From the NCBI GenBank assembly GCA_002050165.1, contig MWSW01000018.1, positions 33,949 to 97,948 on the forward strand: a DNA stretch of 64,000 nt. The letters run 5' to 3'. The notes beneath the pieces were generated by a model, which had not been told where the DNA came from, made no database searches, and worked only from the letters and a program-made list of their open reading frames with translations. Both the position numbers and the translations under genes were made by a program. The DNA is from Candidatus Tepidiaquacellales bacterium OLB4/UTCHB1 (GTDB lineage: Bacteria; Bacteroidota; Ignavibacteria; Tepidaquicellales; Tepidaquicellaceae). This document shows, piece by piece, positions 37,222 through 45,342 of the stretch (within the stretch, counting starts at the first letter, position 1; every line of letters begins with the position of its first letter).

Positions 37222-37917
37222 ATGAGATATTATTTAATCATTCCTGCATCAGGTGAGGGAAAACGGTTCGGCTCTAAAGTACCAAAACAATTTATTCGAC
37301 TTGAGAAAACAGGTGAGGAAGTAATTTCTCACACCCTACGAAAGTTCAACTCTATTAAATTTATCTCGTCAATATCTATAGCCGTTAATTCTACATACAT
37401 CTCAAAAGTTAATAAACTTATTTCGGTCGGTGGATTTAACAAGGTAACATCAGTTGTTAAGGGAGGTACAGTCAGACAGGAATCCGTTTTTAATGCGTTA
37501 AGGGCTTTGGATTGTAATGATGATGATATCGTTGTAATACATGATGCTGTAAGACCATTCATCAGTAAAAAACGAATCAGGGAAATGTGCAGGGAAGCGG
37601 TCAGGTTTGATTGTTTGATCCCCGGCCTAAAAATAAATGATACTGTTAAGAAAGCCGATAACAAAAATATCGTAACTGAAACGATTCCCCGAAACAATAT
37701 TTGGAGGATTCAAACTCCTCAGTTTTTTAAATACAGAAGATTAATGGATGCATTTGAATACGCTGAACGGGAAAAAATTACCGGTACAGATGAAGCATCT
37801 TTGTGCGAAGCGGCAGGAATAAAAGTGAAGATAGTTCAAGGTGAAGTTACTAACATAAAAATTACAACCAAAGACGATCTCAGGAAAGTTGATTTTACTA
37901 AATTGTTATCAAAATGA
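37222..37917 (+). CDS. ispD: 2-C-methyl-D-erythritol 4-phosphate cytidylyltransferase
   Basis: Third enzyme of the MEP isoprenoid pathway: joins CTP and MEP. 231 residues. N-terminal nucleotide loop PASGEGKRFGSKVPKQF (the first residues read PAS instead of the common PAA), VKGGTVRQESVFNAL, VVIHDAVRPFIS, and TPQFFKYRRLMDAF. Gives the isoprenoid units needed by the polyprenyl synthase at 13667. Overlaps the esterase gene by four bases. Confidence 0.93.
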   Translation: MRYYLIIPASGEGKRFGSKVPKQFIRLEKTGEEVISHTLRKFNSIKFISSISIAVNSTYISKVNKLISVGGFNKVTSVVKGGTVRQESVFNALRALDCNDDDIVVIHDAVRPFISKKRIREMCREAVRFDCLIPGLKINDTVKKADNKNIVTETIPRNNIWRIQTPQFFKYRRLMDAFEYAEREKITGTDEASLCEAAGIKVKIVQGEVTNIKITTKDDLRKVDFTKLLSK

Positions 37918-38939
37918 AAAAGTCATATAGTGGTAAAATTATTCAGATTGAGTTCAAAAGCCGAGTGTTACGATATAACCCGCTTAAAGACCCTTATGTG
38001 AGAAAGTTTCCTGTCTATCTTCCGCAGGGTTACAGTTTGGACAAGAAGTATCCCGTAATTTTTTTGTTGTCCGGATTTACAGGAACCGGTAACTCTAATC
38101 TAAATTATTCTTTCCTCAACGAAGATATTGAGCAGCGTCTCAACCGTTTGATTGCTTCAGGAAAGTCTAAGGAATTTATTGTTGTAATGCCCGATTGTAT
38201 GACAAAATACGGCGGGAGCCAATACATTAATTCATCTGCAACCGGACAGTATGAAGATTACATTCTTGAAATTGTTTCAATGATTGATGAGAACTTCTCT
38301 ACTTTGCCGGAGCCGGAAAACCGTATTGTATGCGGAAAGTCCAGCGGTGGTTACGGTGCATTGTCGCTTTCCATGAGGAATCCTGATGTTTTCGGGTTAA
38401 CATATTCAATTGCGGGTGACATGTATTTTGAATATTGTTATCTGCCAGATTTTCCCAGATTCGTTTCTGCAATTGAACAATTTGGGCGTGGACATGAAGG
38501 TGTTCTTAATTTCATCAAAAGTGAACTGAATTACGAGCAACCAAAATCCCCCTCATTTCATACCATACTGAATATTATCGGAATGTCTGCTTGTTATTCG
38601 CCAAATAAAGCCGGACGAATAAAACACGGTTACGATTTTGATCTTCCGTTTGATATTAACACGGGAGATTTGAATCATAAGGTATTCTCAAAATGGATAG
38701 AGAAAGATCCTGTCAGAATGGTTAATACACTTAAGAAAAATCTGAAAGCCCTGAAATTAGTAGCACTCGATGCCGGAATCCACGATCAGTTTAATTTAAA
38801 TATTGGCGCGAGGGTACTTTCAGAGAAGTTAAGCAATCTGGGAATTAATCACGTTCACTCCGAGTTCAATGATGGCCATTTCAACATTCAGTACCGGTAT
38901 GATAATATGTTCGGTATAATATCTGAATATCTGAAATAA
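37914..38939 (+). CDS. Esterase D/antigen 85-like alpha/beta hydrolase
   Basis: 341 residues, no signal peptide, so probably cytoplasmic. KYPVIFLLSGFTGTG supplies the oxyanion-hole strand, FIVVMPDC precedes the acid turn, and VCGKSSGGYGALSLSMRNP carries the nucleophile S143 in GKSSG. The catalytic His is likely in FNDGHFNIQYRY near the C-terminus, and the acid in LDAGIHDQFNL. Family is Esterase_D-like; substrates in this family range from S-formylglutathione to siderophore esters and cannot be told here. Translationally coupled to ispD, with the asparaginase-like gene 34 bases downstream. Confidence 0.8.
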   Translation: MKKSYSGKIIQIEFKSRVLRYNPLKDPYVRKFPVYLPQGYSLDKKYPVIFLLSGFTGTGNSNLNYSFLNEDIEQRLNRLIASGKSKEFIVVMPDCMTKYGGSQYINSSATGQYEDYILEIVSMIDENFSTLPEPENRIVCGKSSGGYGALSLSMRNPDVFGLTYSIAGDMYFEYCYLPDFPRFVSAIEQFGRGHEGVLNFIKSELNYEQPKSPSFHTILNIIGMSACYSPNKAGRIKHGYDFDLPFDINTGDLNHKVFSKWIEKDPVRMVNTLKKNLKALKLVALDAGIHDQFNLNIGARVLSEKLSNLGINHVHSEFNDGHFNIQYRYDNMFGIISEYLK

Positions 38940-38973
38940 AATAACTAATTTTGTATCAAATCAAATTTATTTA

Positions 38974-39930
38974 ATGGAACCAGTTGTAATTTCAACATGG
39001 AAGCACGGAGTACCATCGAACGAGCGTGCATATCAGATATTGGAGCGCGGGGGTAATTCCCTTGATGCGGTTGAGATGGGGGTTATGGTTGCTGAAGATG
39101 ATCCAAATGTTCTGAGTGTTGGATACGGCGGATTGCCTGATGAGCGCGGAGTTGTTACTCTCGACGCTGCTTTAATGGACTGGAAGGCAAGGATTGGCGC
39201 CGTAATCTGTGTAGAGAATATCCGCAATCCAATCAGCGTTGCACGGTTGATACTTGAGAATTCCGAACACACCACGCTCGCCGGCGAAGGTGCATACATC
39301 TTCGCTTTAAAGAATCATTTTAAACCGGAGAGTTTGCTTACCGAACAGTCAGTGCGCCGGTATCACGAATGGAAAGCATCGAAATCAGGCAAAGCAATGG
39401 AAATGCACACTGATGATTTCAAACTTCCGGAAGTAACAAAAAAAATAAACGAAGATGGAAACCATGACACTATTGGTATGGTTGCAATTGATAATTTGGG
39501 ACAATTATCGGCTTCATGTACAACCAGCGGGCTTGCATGGAAAATGCACGGTCGTGTTGGTGACTCGCCAATGATTGGCAGTGGACTATATGTTGACGGT
39601 GAAGTTGGCGGAGCAGCCGCAACCGGTAGAGGTGAAGAATGTATCAGGGCTTGCGGTAGTTTCCTGATAGTTGAAAAAATGCGAGAAGGTTATTCGCCTG
39701 AAGATGCATGCAAAATTGCGTGCGAACGGGTATATAAACTGAATATGCTTTCCAGCCGTAAACGTGATCATGTATATCAGGTTGGATTTATTGCTGTAAA
39801 TCGTAGTGGTGAATACGGTGCATTCAGTGTGCGTGAAGGTTTCCAGTATGCTATCAGCAAAGCAGGTAAAACCGAACTATTGAACTCTCGGTTTCTCGTT
39901 AATGAAAAATTCGAAATAAAGGACCTTTGA
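38974..39930 (+). CDS. N4-(beta-N-acetylglucosaminyl)-L-asparaginase-like Ntn hydrolase
   Basis: 318 residues of the glycosylasparaginase/isoaspartyl peptidase family. It should self-cleave before T166 in HDTIGMVAID, which becomes the catalytic nucleophile. GDSPMIGSGLYVD and GAAATGRGEECIRACGS are the substrate and oxyanion blocks, and GGNSLDAVEMGVMVAEDD lies in the alpha chain. No signal peptide is seen, unlike lysosomal or periplasmic homologues, so it probably works in the cytoplasm, cleaving Asn-linked sugar or isoaspartyl peptides. The stop is three bases before the next ATG. Confidence 0.87.
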   Translation: MEPVVISTWKHGVPSNERAYQILERGGNSLDAVEMGVMVAEDDPNVLSVGYGGLPDERGVVTLDAALMDWKARIGAVICVENIRNPISVARLILENSEHTTLAGEGAYIFALKNHFKPESLLTEQSVRRYHEWKASKSGKAMEMHTDDFKLPEVTKKINEDGNHDTIGMVAIDNLGQLSASCTTSGLAWKMHGRVGDSPMIGSGLYVDGEVGGAAATGRGEECIRACGSFLIVEKMREGYSPEDACKIACERVYKLNMLSSRKRDHVYQVGFIAVNRSGEYGAFSVREGFQYAISKAGKTELLNSRFLVNEKFEIKDL

Positions 39931-39932
39931 AA

Positions 39933-41735
39933 ATGGAAGGGATAAAAATTGTAAAAGGTGGACTCCTCATTTGTCTTGATGAGAATAAAACGTCAGGTTA
40001 CTATGATATAGTGATTAAAAATGATTTAATCTCTGAAATTATACCTTCATCAGAATTTAATTTTCAACAAATCAACGAGCGGTATCCTGATGCAGAGATT
40101 ATAAATGCAAAAGGAAAACTTATTGTACCGGGATTTATCAACACAAACCTGAATTCGTCCTTCGCACTTTCAAAACTATTTCTACGGAACACTTATTACG
40201 GAACGATAAATTCAATAATTGCTTTAAAGCGACTTGAGAAATATTTCACAAATATCAACAGCGAGCATGACCTGAACCAGTTGATGGTATTTGCCTATTC
40301 CGAAATGCTGATGAGCGGAGTAACAAGTCTCGCGGATATTTCAAATTATATATATCGTGACTTCATAAAGAAATATTTCACCGAAAATGAAATCATCAAA
40401 CAACAGATAATATTCACCTCTTATCATTTCTCACTAAGTACAATTTTCAAGTATCAGCGCCGGTTCTACCTTACAGGATTTAAATTCGATGATGAGATAA
40501 ATAATTACTCAATAAATTTATTACAGAAAAATTATCATCCGGGTGAAAACAAATTGTATTTCGATATTTTCAATCGCGAAAATTACAATGAGCAAACTAA
40601 GAAAGTGTTCGGCAAATCATTGTTGAGAGTATTCAGAGATTTTAACCTCTTATCCGAAGACACGATAATTTCCAACCCTGTAAATATCCATATTGACGAC
40701 ATGAAATTGTTTGGTGAGAACAATGTAAATGTGGTGTTCAATCCTTCCGACTTTATCAAGCTTTCAACGAAGAACATTGAATTCGAGCAGATAATAAATT
40801 CAGGTGCAAATGTTTCAATCGGGACGGGATATTACGGTAGGGATTTACTCAGTGAATGCAGGTCATTCTCGAAACTTATTTACAAAAGTAAATTTTCATA
40901 TTCAGAGATCCTCAAGATGATAACTGTTAATGCAGCAAAAACCTTGTGCCTTGAGAACAAAGGTAGCATTAAACGAAATTTCAAAGCTGACCTCATATTT
41001 TTTAATATGAGCGATATTAGAAATATTGCAGGTGTTCCGGAATTGAGCGAAGAGTATTTATCAGAGTATCTGATTGAATCTTTCTCCGCAAAGGATGTGC
41101 AGGAGGTTATGATAAACGGAGACATTGAGTATTCCGCCGGATCAGTAAAAGGTTTGAACCTTGAAAACCTGTATTTTAACACGAGGGAATTAATCAGGAA
41201 AATTTATACCGTAAGTAATTATGCAGAATTAAAAGGTCAGCATTACAATCGTAAAACAACTTCTTCAGCATTGAACAATGTTATTGATTCATCAAAGTTC
41301 CGGAATGAAATTCATGGGAACTACACCGAATTTGATAATTCGTCTGATGAGTTTGTTATTGTCGGAAAGAAAGATATGGAAATATTCAATACGATTATTG
41401 AATCTGACAGGAACAATGATGAATTCATTAAGTTCATCAAGCAAATTGAATCTTTTAAGGAAGGGTTTGTTTCATTTGTAAAAAAAGACGAACCCCCTAA
41501 GAAAAGAATATACTTTGATGATTTTTCTTCAAGCCGAATTGAATCTCCTGCTAATGATGAAGAAAAGATAATAATAGGGGATATAGAAAACTCCAATCAG
41601 GAAGAGAAAAATTTATCATCAATTACAGGTTCAGAAGTTAAATCTGCTGATGAAAATAAAAGCAAAGCTGCTAATGAAATTACCCCTGTTCCCTTAAAAA
41701 AAACAAAGTTGAGATTCGGTTTTTCCGATGATTAA
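39933..41735 (+). CDS. Amidohydrolase-fold protein lacking metal ligands, with long C-terminal tail
   Basis: 600 residues from the ATG at 39933; aaagga at 39918-39923 is well placed for it, better than for the TTG at 39927. The first about 400 residues follow the SsnA/AtzA-type amidohydrolase plan: a short beta sandwich, GKLIVPGFIN, EMLMSGVTSLADI, a TIM barrel, and the end signature EILKMITVNAAKTLC with GSIKRNFKADLIFFNM. But the metal HxH after PGFIN reads NLN, and the catalytic Asp of the usual GTD reads GTG. Residues about 420-600 are a hydrophilic tail of no known family. It is probably a non-catalytic relative, perhaps a binding or scaffold protein. Confidence 0.75.
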   Translation: MEGIKIVKGGLLICLDENKTSGYYDIVIKNDLISEIIPSSEFNFQQINERYPDAEIINAKGKLIVPGFINTNLNSSFALSKLFLRNTYYGTINSIIALKRLEKYFTNINSEHDLNQLMVFAYSEMLMSGVTSLADISNYIYRDFIKKYFTENEIIKQQIIFTSYHFSLSTIFKYQRRFYLTGFKFDDEINNYSINLLQKNYHPGENKLYFDIFNRENYNEQTKKVFGKSLLRVFRDFNLLSEDTIISNPVNIHIDDMKLFGENNVNVVFNPSDFIKLSTKNIEFEQIINSGANVSIGTGYYGRDLLSECRSFSKLIYKSKFSYSEILKMITVNAAKTLCLENKGSIKRNFKADLIFFNMSDIRNIAGVPELSEEYLSEYLIESFSAKDVQEVMINGDIEYSAGSVKGLNLENLYFNTRELIRKIYTVSNYAELKGQHYNRKTTSSALNNVIDSSKFRNEIHGNYTEFDNSSDEFVIVGKKDMEIFNTIIESDRNNDEFIKFIKQIESFKEGFVSFVKKDEPPKKRIYFDDFSSSRIESPANDEEKIIIGDIENSNQEEKNLSSITGSEVKSADENKSKAANEITPVPLKKTKLRFGFSDD

Positions 41736-41753
41736 AAATTAAATTATTCAATA

Positions 41754-43550
41754 ATGAAAAATATTTTAATAGCTTTAATATTGGTGATAATTTACAGTAG
41801 TGTTAACCTGAGATCGCAGTCATTGAAGGAAACTCTGCTCTATGAATCCAAAGACGATGAATTCGTGCAGGTATATAACTATTTCTCGGATGTTTCTACA
41901 GGTTCATACTGTTACATTGTAACTAATCCCGATAATTTTAAGTATTTGATAAAATCCCGATACAAAGATTCAAAGTATTACGATTTCATATCGGGGTATT
42001 ACATAAAATTTGATTCAAAAGGAAATTATTACTGTATTGCAGCAAATTACATCGATGGTGGATATGACAGCTCTGCATATTTTTTGATTATAAACGGAGA
42101 TGAAGTCGCACAGGTTGAATATGCAGAAGGATACGATGCTTATATAAATCCTGATGATGAATATGAAGTCGTAATCCGAGAGAATGGCGAATATAAAATA
42201 ATGACCGTATCAACTACCAGTCCGATAAGTTATTCTGCCGGTTTCGATAAGATTATTCCTTCTTGGCGGTATATACCGGAAAACGCCGAAGGAGAGCAGG
42301 ATTATTTCTTCAGGGATGAAAACGGAGATCGTTATTACATCGTAAGAAAAGGCGGGAAAGCCGGTTTTCTCCATGGGAGTTTCTTCGATGAAACGCCATA
42401 TTCTGATATTGATAATTCGAGCATAACTTATGACCGGAATAACAGATTAACATATATCGCAAATCGGGGCGGAAACTTCTACGAAGAAGGTGGTGAAGAA
42501 TTTGTCGTTCAGGGTGATAAAGAATATTCACCTTTTGTTAAAGTTTTTAATCCCGTTCTTTTGAACGATAAAAATGAACCGGTGTATTCAGCAGCAATCA
42601 GCCAAAAGGGGATAGATAGTTACGTTTATTCACTCGTTATAGGTAACGAACAAATTCAGGCATACACTAATTCAGAGAAGACACAAAAAGTTGAGGAAAT
42701 TACAAATGGGATTTATGATTTGAAAATTGATGATGATGGAACAATCTCCTACATGGCTTCTATTAGAATCAACTGGAACGACTTCGATTTCGAATCCGTG
42801 TACTCAAAAAATGCTATTATTGTTGATGGCGTTTCTCAGGGATTCTATAACGATCTTGGCACAATTATCAGAAATGACCGGAACGGAGACTTATTATTTA
42901 CTTATAATCCAACTAATGTTTCGGGAAAATCGGTATTAAATTTAAAATCTAATGGAGTTGATGAAATAATCAGTGATCCAAAATTCTCTTACCTTATGGA
43001 TTACGGATTTTCTCCTGATGGGAAAATATATTACATCGGGGTGATTTCCGGAGATTACGAAGCCGGGATAAAAGACCGGTATACCATAGTGATTGATGGT
43101 ATAGAAGTTGCTAATGAGGAATCATTTGTTATGAGTGAAGTAGATTCATTAAAGTATTCATATGTGAATTTTGGTCCCGACGGAAAATATGCCTACGCTA
43201 CGTACGAGTTTATTGACACTGCATCTGATTTTAACAATTGGTATTCGATCTCATTTATGAAAACGAATGAGGAAACATTATCCCCACCAATTTTAAATTT
43301 CCCCGGCAGGGCTTTTTTCAATTCAATTCAGTTGTTCAGGTTCCTCAACGACGGACGATTGTTTTTTATTGGTCAATCGGACGATATGTCAAATCCTTCA
43401 TTATCTTACATACAGTTAAATGTTAACGAACAAGCTGATCAACACATTTACAATAGCATTTCCGATGTGAAGTATAATCGTTTAATGAATCAGTTTGAAT
43501 TTCGCGCAACGCGTGAGAATAAAATCTTTGAAGTTGTTTTTACTCCCTGA
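41754..43550 (+). CDS. Large exported protein of unknown function
   Basis: 598 residues with a signal peptide of about 22 (LRS before QSLKE). The body is beta-rich and Tyr/Asp/Asn-rich, with repeating strand patterns such as FDSKGNYYCIAANY, IDDDGTISYMAS and SPDGKIYYIGVISG, which look like irregular beta-propeller blades. No T9SS sorting domain and no lipobox, so a periplasmic location is most likely. Follows the amidohydrolase-like gene after 18 bases and probably shares its transcript. I do not recognise the family. Confidence 0.6.
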   Translation: MKNILIALILVIIYSSVNLRSQSLKETLLYESKDDEFVQVYNYFSDVSTGSYCYIVTNPDNFKYLIKSRYKDSKYYDFISGYYIKFDSKGNYYCIAANYIDGGYDSSAYFLIINGDEVAQVEYAEGYDAYINPDDEYEVVIRENGEYKIMTVSTTSPISYSAGFDKIIPSWRYIPENAEGEQDYFFRDENGDRYYIVRKGGKAGFLHGSFFDETPYSDIDNSSITYDRNNRLTYIANRGGNFYEEGGEEFVVQGDKEYSPFVKVFNPVLLNDKNEPVYSAAISQKGIDSYVYSLVIGNEQIQAYTNSEKTQKVEEITNGIYDLKIDDDGTISYMASIRINWNDFDFESVYSKNAIIVDGVSQGFYNDLGTIIRNDRNGDLLFTYNPTNVSGKSVLNLKSNGVDEIISDPKFSYLMDYGFSPDGKIYYIGVISGDYEAGIKDRYTIVIDGIEVANEESFVMSEVDSLKYSYVNFGPDGKYAYATYEFIDTASDFNNWYSISFMKTNEETLSPPILNFPGRAFFNSIQLFRFLNDGRLFFIGQSDDMSNPSLSYIQLNVNEQADQHIYNSISDVKYNRLMNQFEFRATRENKIFEVVFTP

Positions 43551-43569
43551 GCTAAAACGGAAAATTATC

Positions 43570-43596
43570 GCGGGCGGAGACCTAATCTCCGCCTGC
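43570..43596. terminator. Bidirectional terminator between convergent genes
   Basis: Eleven-base stem with one G-T pair (43570-43580 and 43586-43596) around cctaa. The DUF971 stop codon lies in and next to the loop. T stretches on either side are short. Confidence 0.65.
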
Positions 43597-43917
43597 TTCT
43601 TTATTACCTTTAACAGTCTTATCGCATATTGCTCTTAAAGTATCCCAAGAGTAAATCCCTGTACTGTGTCCGTCTTTCCATTTGATTTTAATTGCATAGT
43701 TTCCAACTTTCTCTATTGTATCAATTTCATAAAAACCCGGTGGTCTAAATGGCGCTTTGATAGGAATGTATGTACTGAACATAACCGATTCTCCCTTACA
43801 GTTAACGCAAGGGCATTCGTCGCGTAACAATTTAAAACTAACTTCAAACTCGCTGCCGTCTGACCATCCGATTATCAAATTGTCGTTATCCGACCGCTTT
43901 ATTTTCGTTGGCTTCAT
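43582..43917 (-). CDS. DUF971 protein (gamma-butyrobetaine-hydroxylase N-terminal-like)
   Basis: 111 residues making up one DUF971 domain: LIIGWSDGSEFEVSFKLLRDECPCVNC with Cys residues that can bind zinc, KVGNYAIKIKWKDGHSTGIYSW, and TLRAIC. In eukaryotes the domain is the N-terminal part of carnitine-synthesis dioxygenases; free-standing bacterial forms are found near Fe-S cluster and Mrp-type genes, but none is near here. Nine bases downstream of the MFS gene, likely same transcript. Role unknown. Confidence 0.85.
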   Translation of the reverse strand: MKPTKIKRSDNDNLIIGWSDGSEFEVSFKLLRDECPCVNCKGESVMFSTYIPIKAPFRPPGFYEIDTIEKVGNYAIKIKWKDGHSTGIYSWDTLRAICDKTVKGNKEAGGD

Positions 43918-43926
43918 AATTTATGT

Positions 43927-45165
43927 TTAAAGTTTATTATCCAAAGGAATAAGTATAACTTCTTCATCTTTAGAAATTTTAAGTTTGCGAATATCGGTTA
44001 ATTTCAGATAAACAAAGAGTGAATTTGCAATCAAAAGAAAACCTGAAATTGTAAAAATGAAACTAAGGGAAATGTATCCTGTCAGAGCAGTACAGGTTAA
44101 AGGTCCGACAAGATTACCGAGCAATGTAAAACTGGATGCAATCCCCATTATTCCACCCTTTCGGTCTTCACCTGTATTTTTATTTAGATACGAGTAAAAT
44201 GCTGGAATAATTCCACCGACGAAGAATCCGAGTATCGCACGAAGCGGATATAACATAATGGCATTAAGTACCACGCTATGCAATATCAGTGCAATTCCAG
44301 CTCCTGACATTGCGATTATTATATTTCTCCTTATACCGCTTGCGTCGTTCTTTTTTCCCCACCACGGTGAAGATATGACCGTAAACAACCCCATAACGCC
44401 GAAAATTGTTCCGGTAATTGTTGATATATATTCGGTATTAATTTTAAACGATTCAATATAAAGCGCAAAGACCGGCATCGTCATCATCAGCGCAACCTGA
44501 ACAAAGAAAATTGAGATTAACGGAATGATTAAACGCGGGCTTGAAAATGAATATTTGATATTATCAATTACAGTATAAGATGAGTTCTGAACCATCGTGC
44601 TCCCCTTGTCAACGAGGAAAATAATCAAAATACCACTACTGAAGCACATAACTGATGTGATAAAGAAAATATTCGAAACAGAAATAATATCTGCAAGCAA
44701 TCCACCGATGACAGGACCAATGATAGTTCCGGCCGCAATGGATGTTTGTAGCATACCAAGCGCATACCCGGATTTTTCTTTAGGAGTAACCGATGCGATG
44801 AGAGCTAACGATGCTGCTATGAACCCGCTGACGGCACCCTGGAACATTCTGAATAAGAGTAACTGGAAAACATCTGTCGCCAGGCCCAGGAGTAACTGAG
44901 ACAGCGCGAGCCCGAAAATTGCGCGTACTACCATGGGTTTCTTACCGAACTTATCACCCAGTGCGCCCCAGACCGGTGTCATTACAAATGAGAGTACAAA
45001 CGGACCCGCAAAAACAAGTCCGCTCCATTTCTCAAGTTCTGTCGGATCTGTAACACCAAGCTCCCTGATATAAAACGGAAGGAAAGGAATTACCATGCTC
45101 ATCCCAATCATCGCAATGAACTGCGCAATCCATATTATATATAGGTTTCTTTTCCAACCAATCAT
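43927..45165 (-). CDS. Major facilitator superfamily transporter
   Basis: 412 residues with 12 predicted helices. The loop between helices two and three reads GALGDKFGKKPMVVRA, the classic MFS signature, and GYALGMLQTSIAAGTIIGPVIGG on helix five is motif C of drug/H+ antiporters. WGKKNDASGIRRN is the repeat of the loop in the second half. Most likely a DHA1-type multidrug exporter in the inner membrane; the substrate cannot be read. 177 bases separate it from glgP on the other strand. Confidence 0.88.
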   Translation of the reverse strand: MIGWKRNLYIIWIAQFIAMIGMSMVIPFLPFYIRELGVTDPTELEKWSGLVFAGPFVLSFVMTPVWGALGDKFGKKPMVVRAIFGLALSQLLLGLATDVFQLLLFRMFQGAVSGFIAASLALIASVTPKEKSGYALGMLQTSIAAGTIIGPVIGGLLADIISVSNIFFITSVMCFSSGILIIFLVDKGSTMVQNSSYTVIDNIKYSFSSPRLIIPLISIFFVQVALMMTMPVFALYIESFKINTEYISTITGTIFGVMGLFTVISSPWWGKKNDASGIRRNIIIAMSGAGIALILHSVVLNAIMLYPLRAILGFFVGGIIPAFYSYLNKNTGEDRKGGIMGIASSFTLLGNLVGPLTCTALTGYISLSFIFTISGFLLIANSLFVYLKLTDIRKLKISKDEEVILIPLDNKL

Positions 45166-45202
45166 TTTACAAAATTAACCAGCACCACTCTAAGAAAATA
45201 TG

Positions 45203-45210
45203 TATATTTG
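45203..45210 (+). promoter_or_regulatory. Possible -7 box upstream of glgP
   Basis: tatatttg at 45203-45210 fits the Bacteroidota TAnnTTTG -7 consensus, 132 bases before the glgP start. No clear -33 partner. Confidence 0.2.
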
Positions 45211-45342
45211 ACTTCCGTAGGTGATTTAAAATTAATATTAGTTAATTTGTTGGAAAAAATACAAAAATTTATAAGTGGTATAATTAAATTAAAGCGGATA
45301 TAATGCGGGATTTCTAAAATTCATTAAAATTAACTTTTCTTA

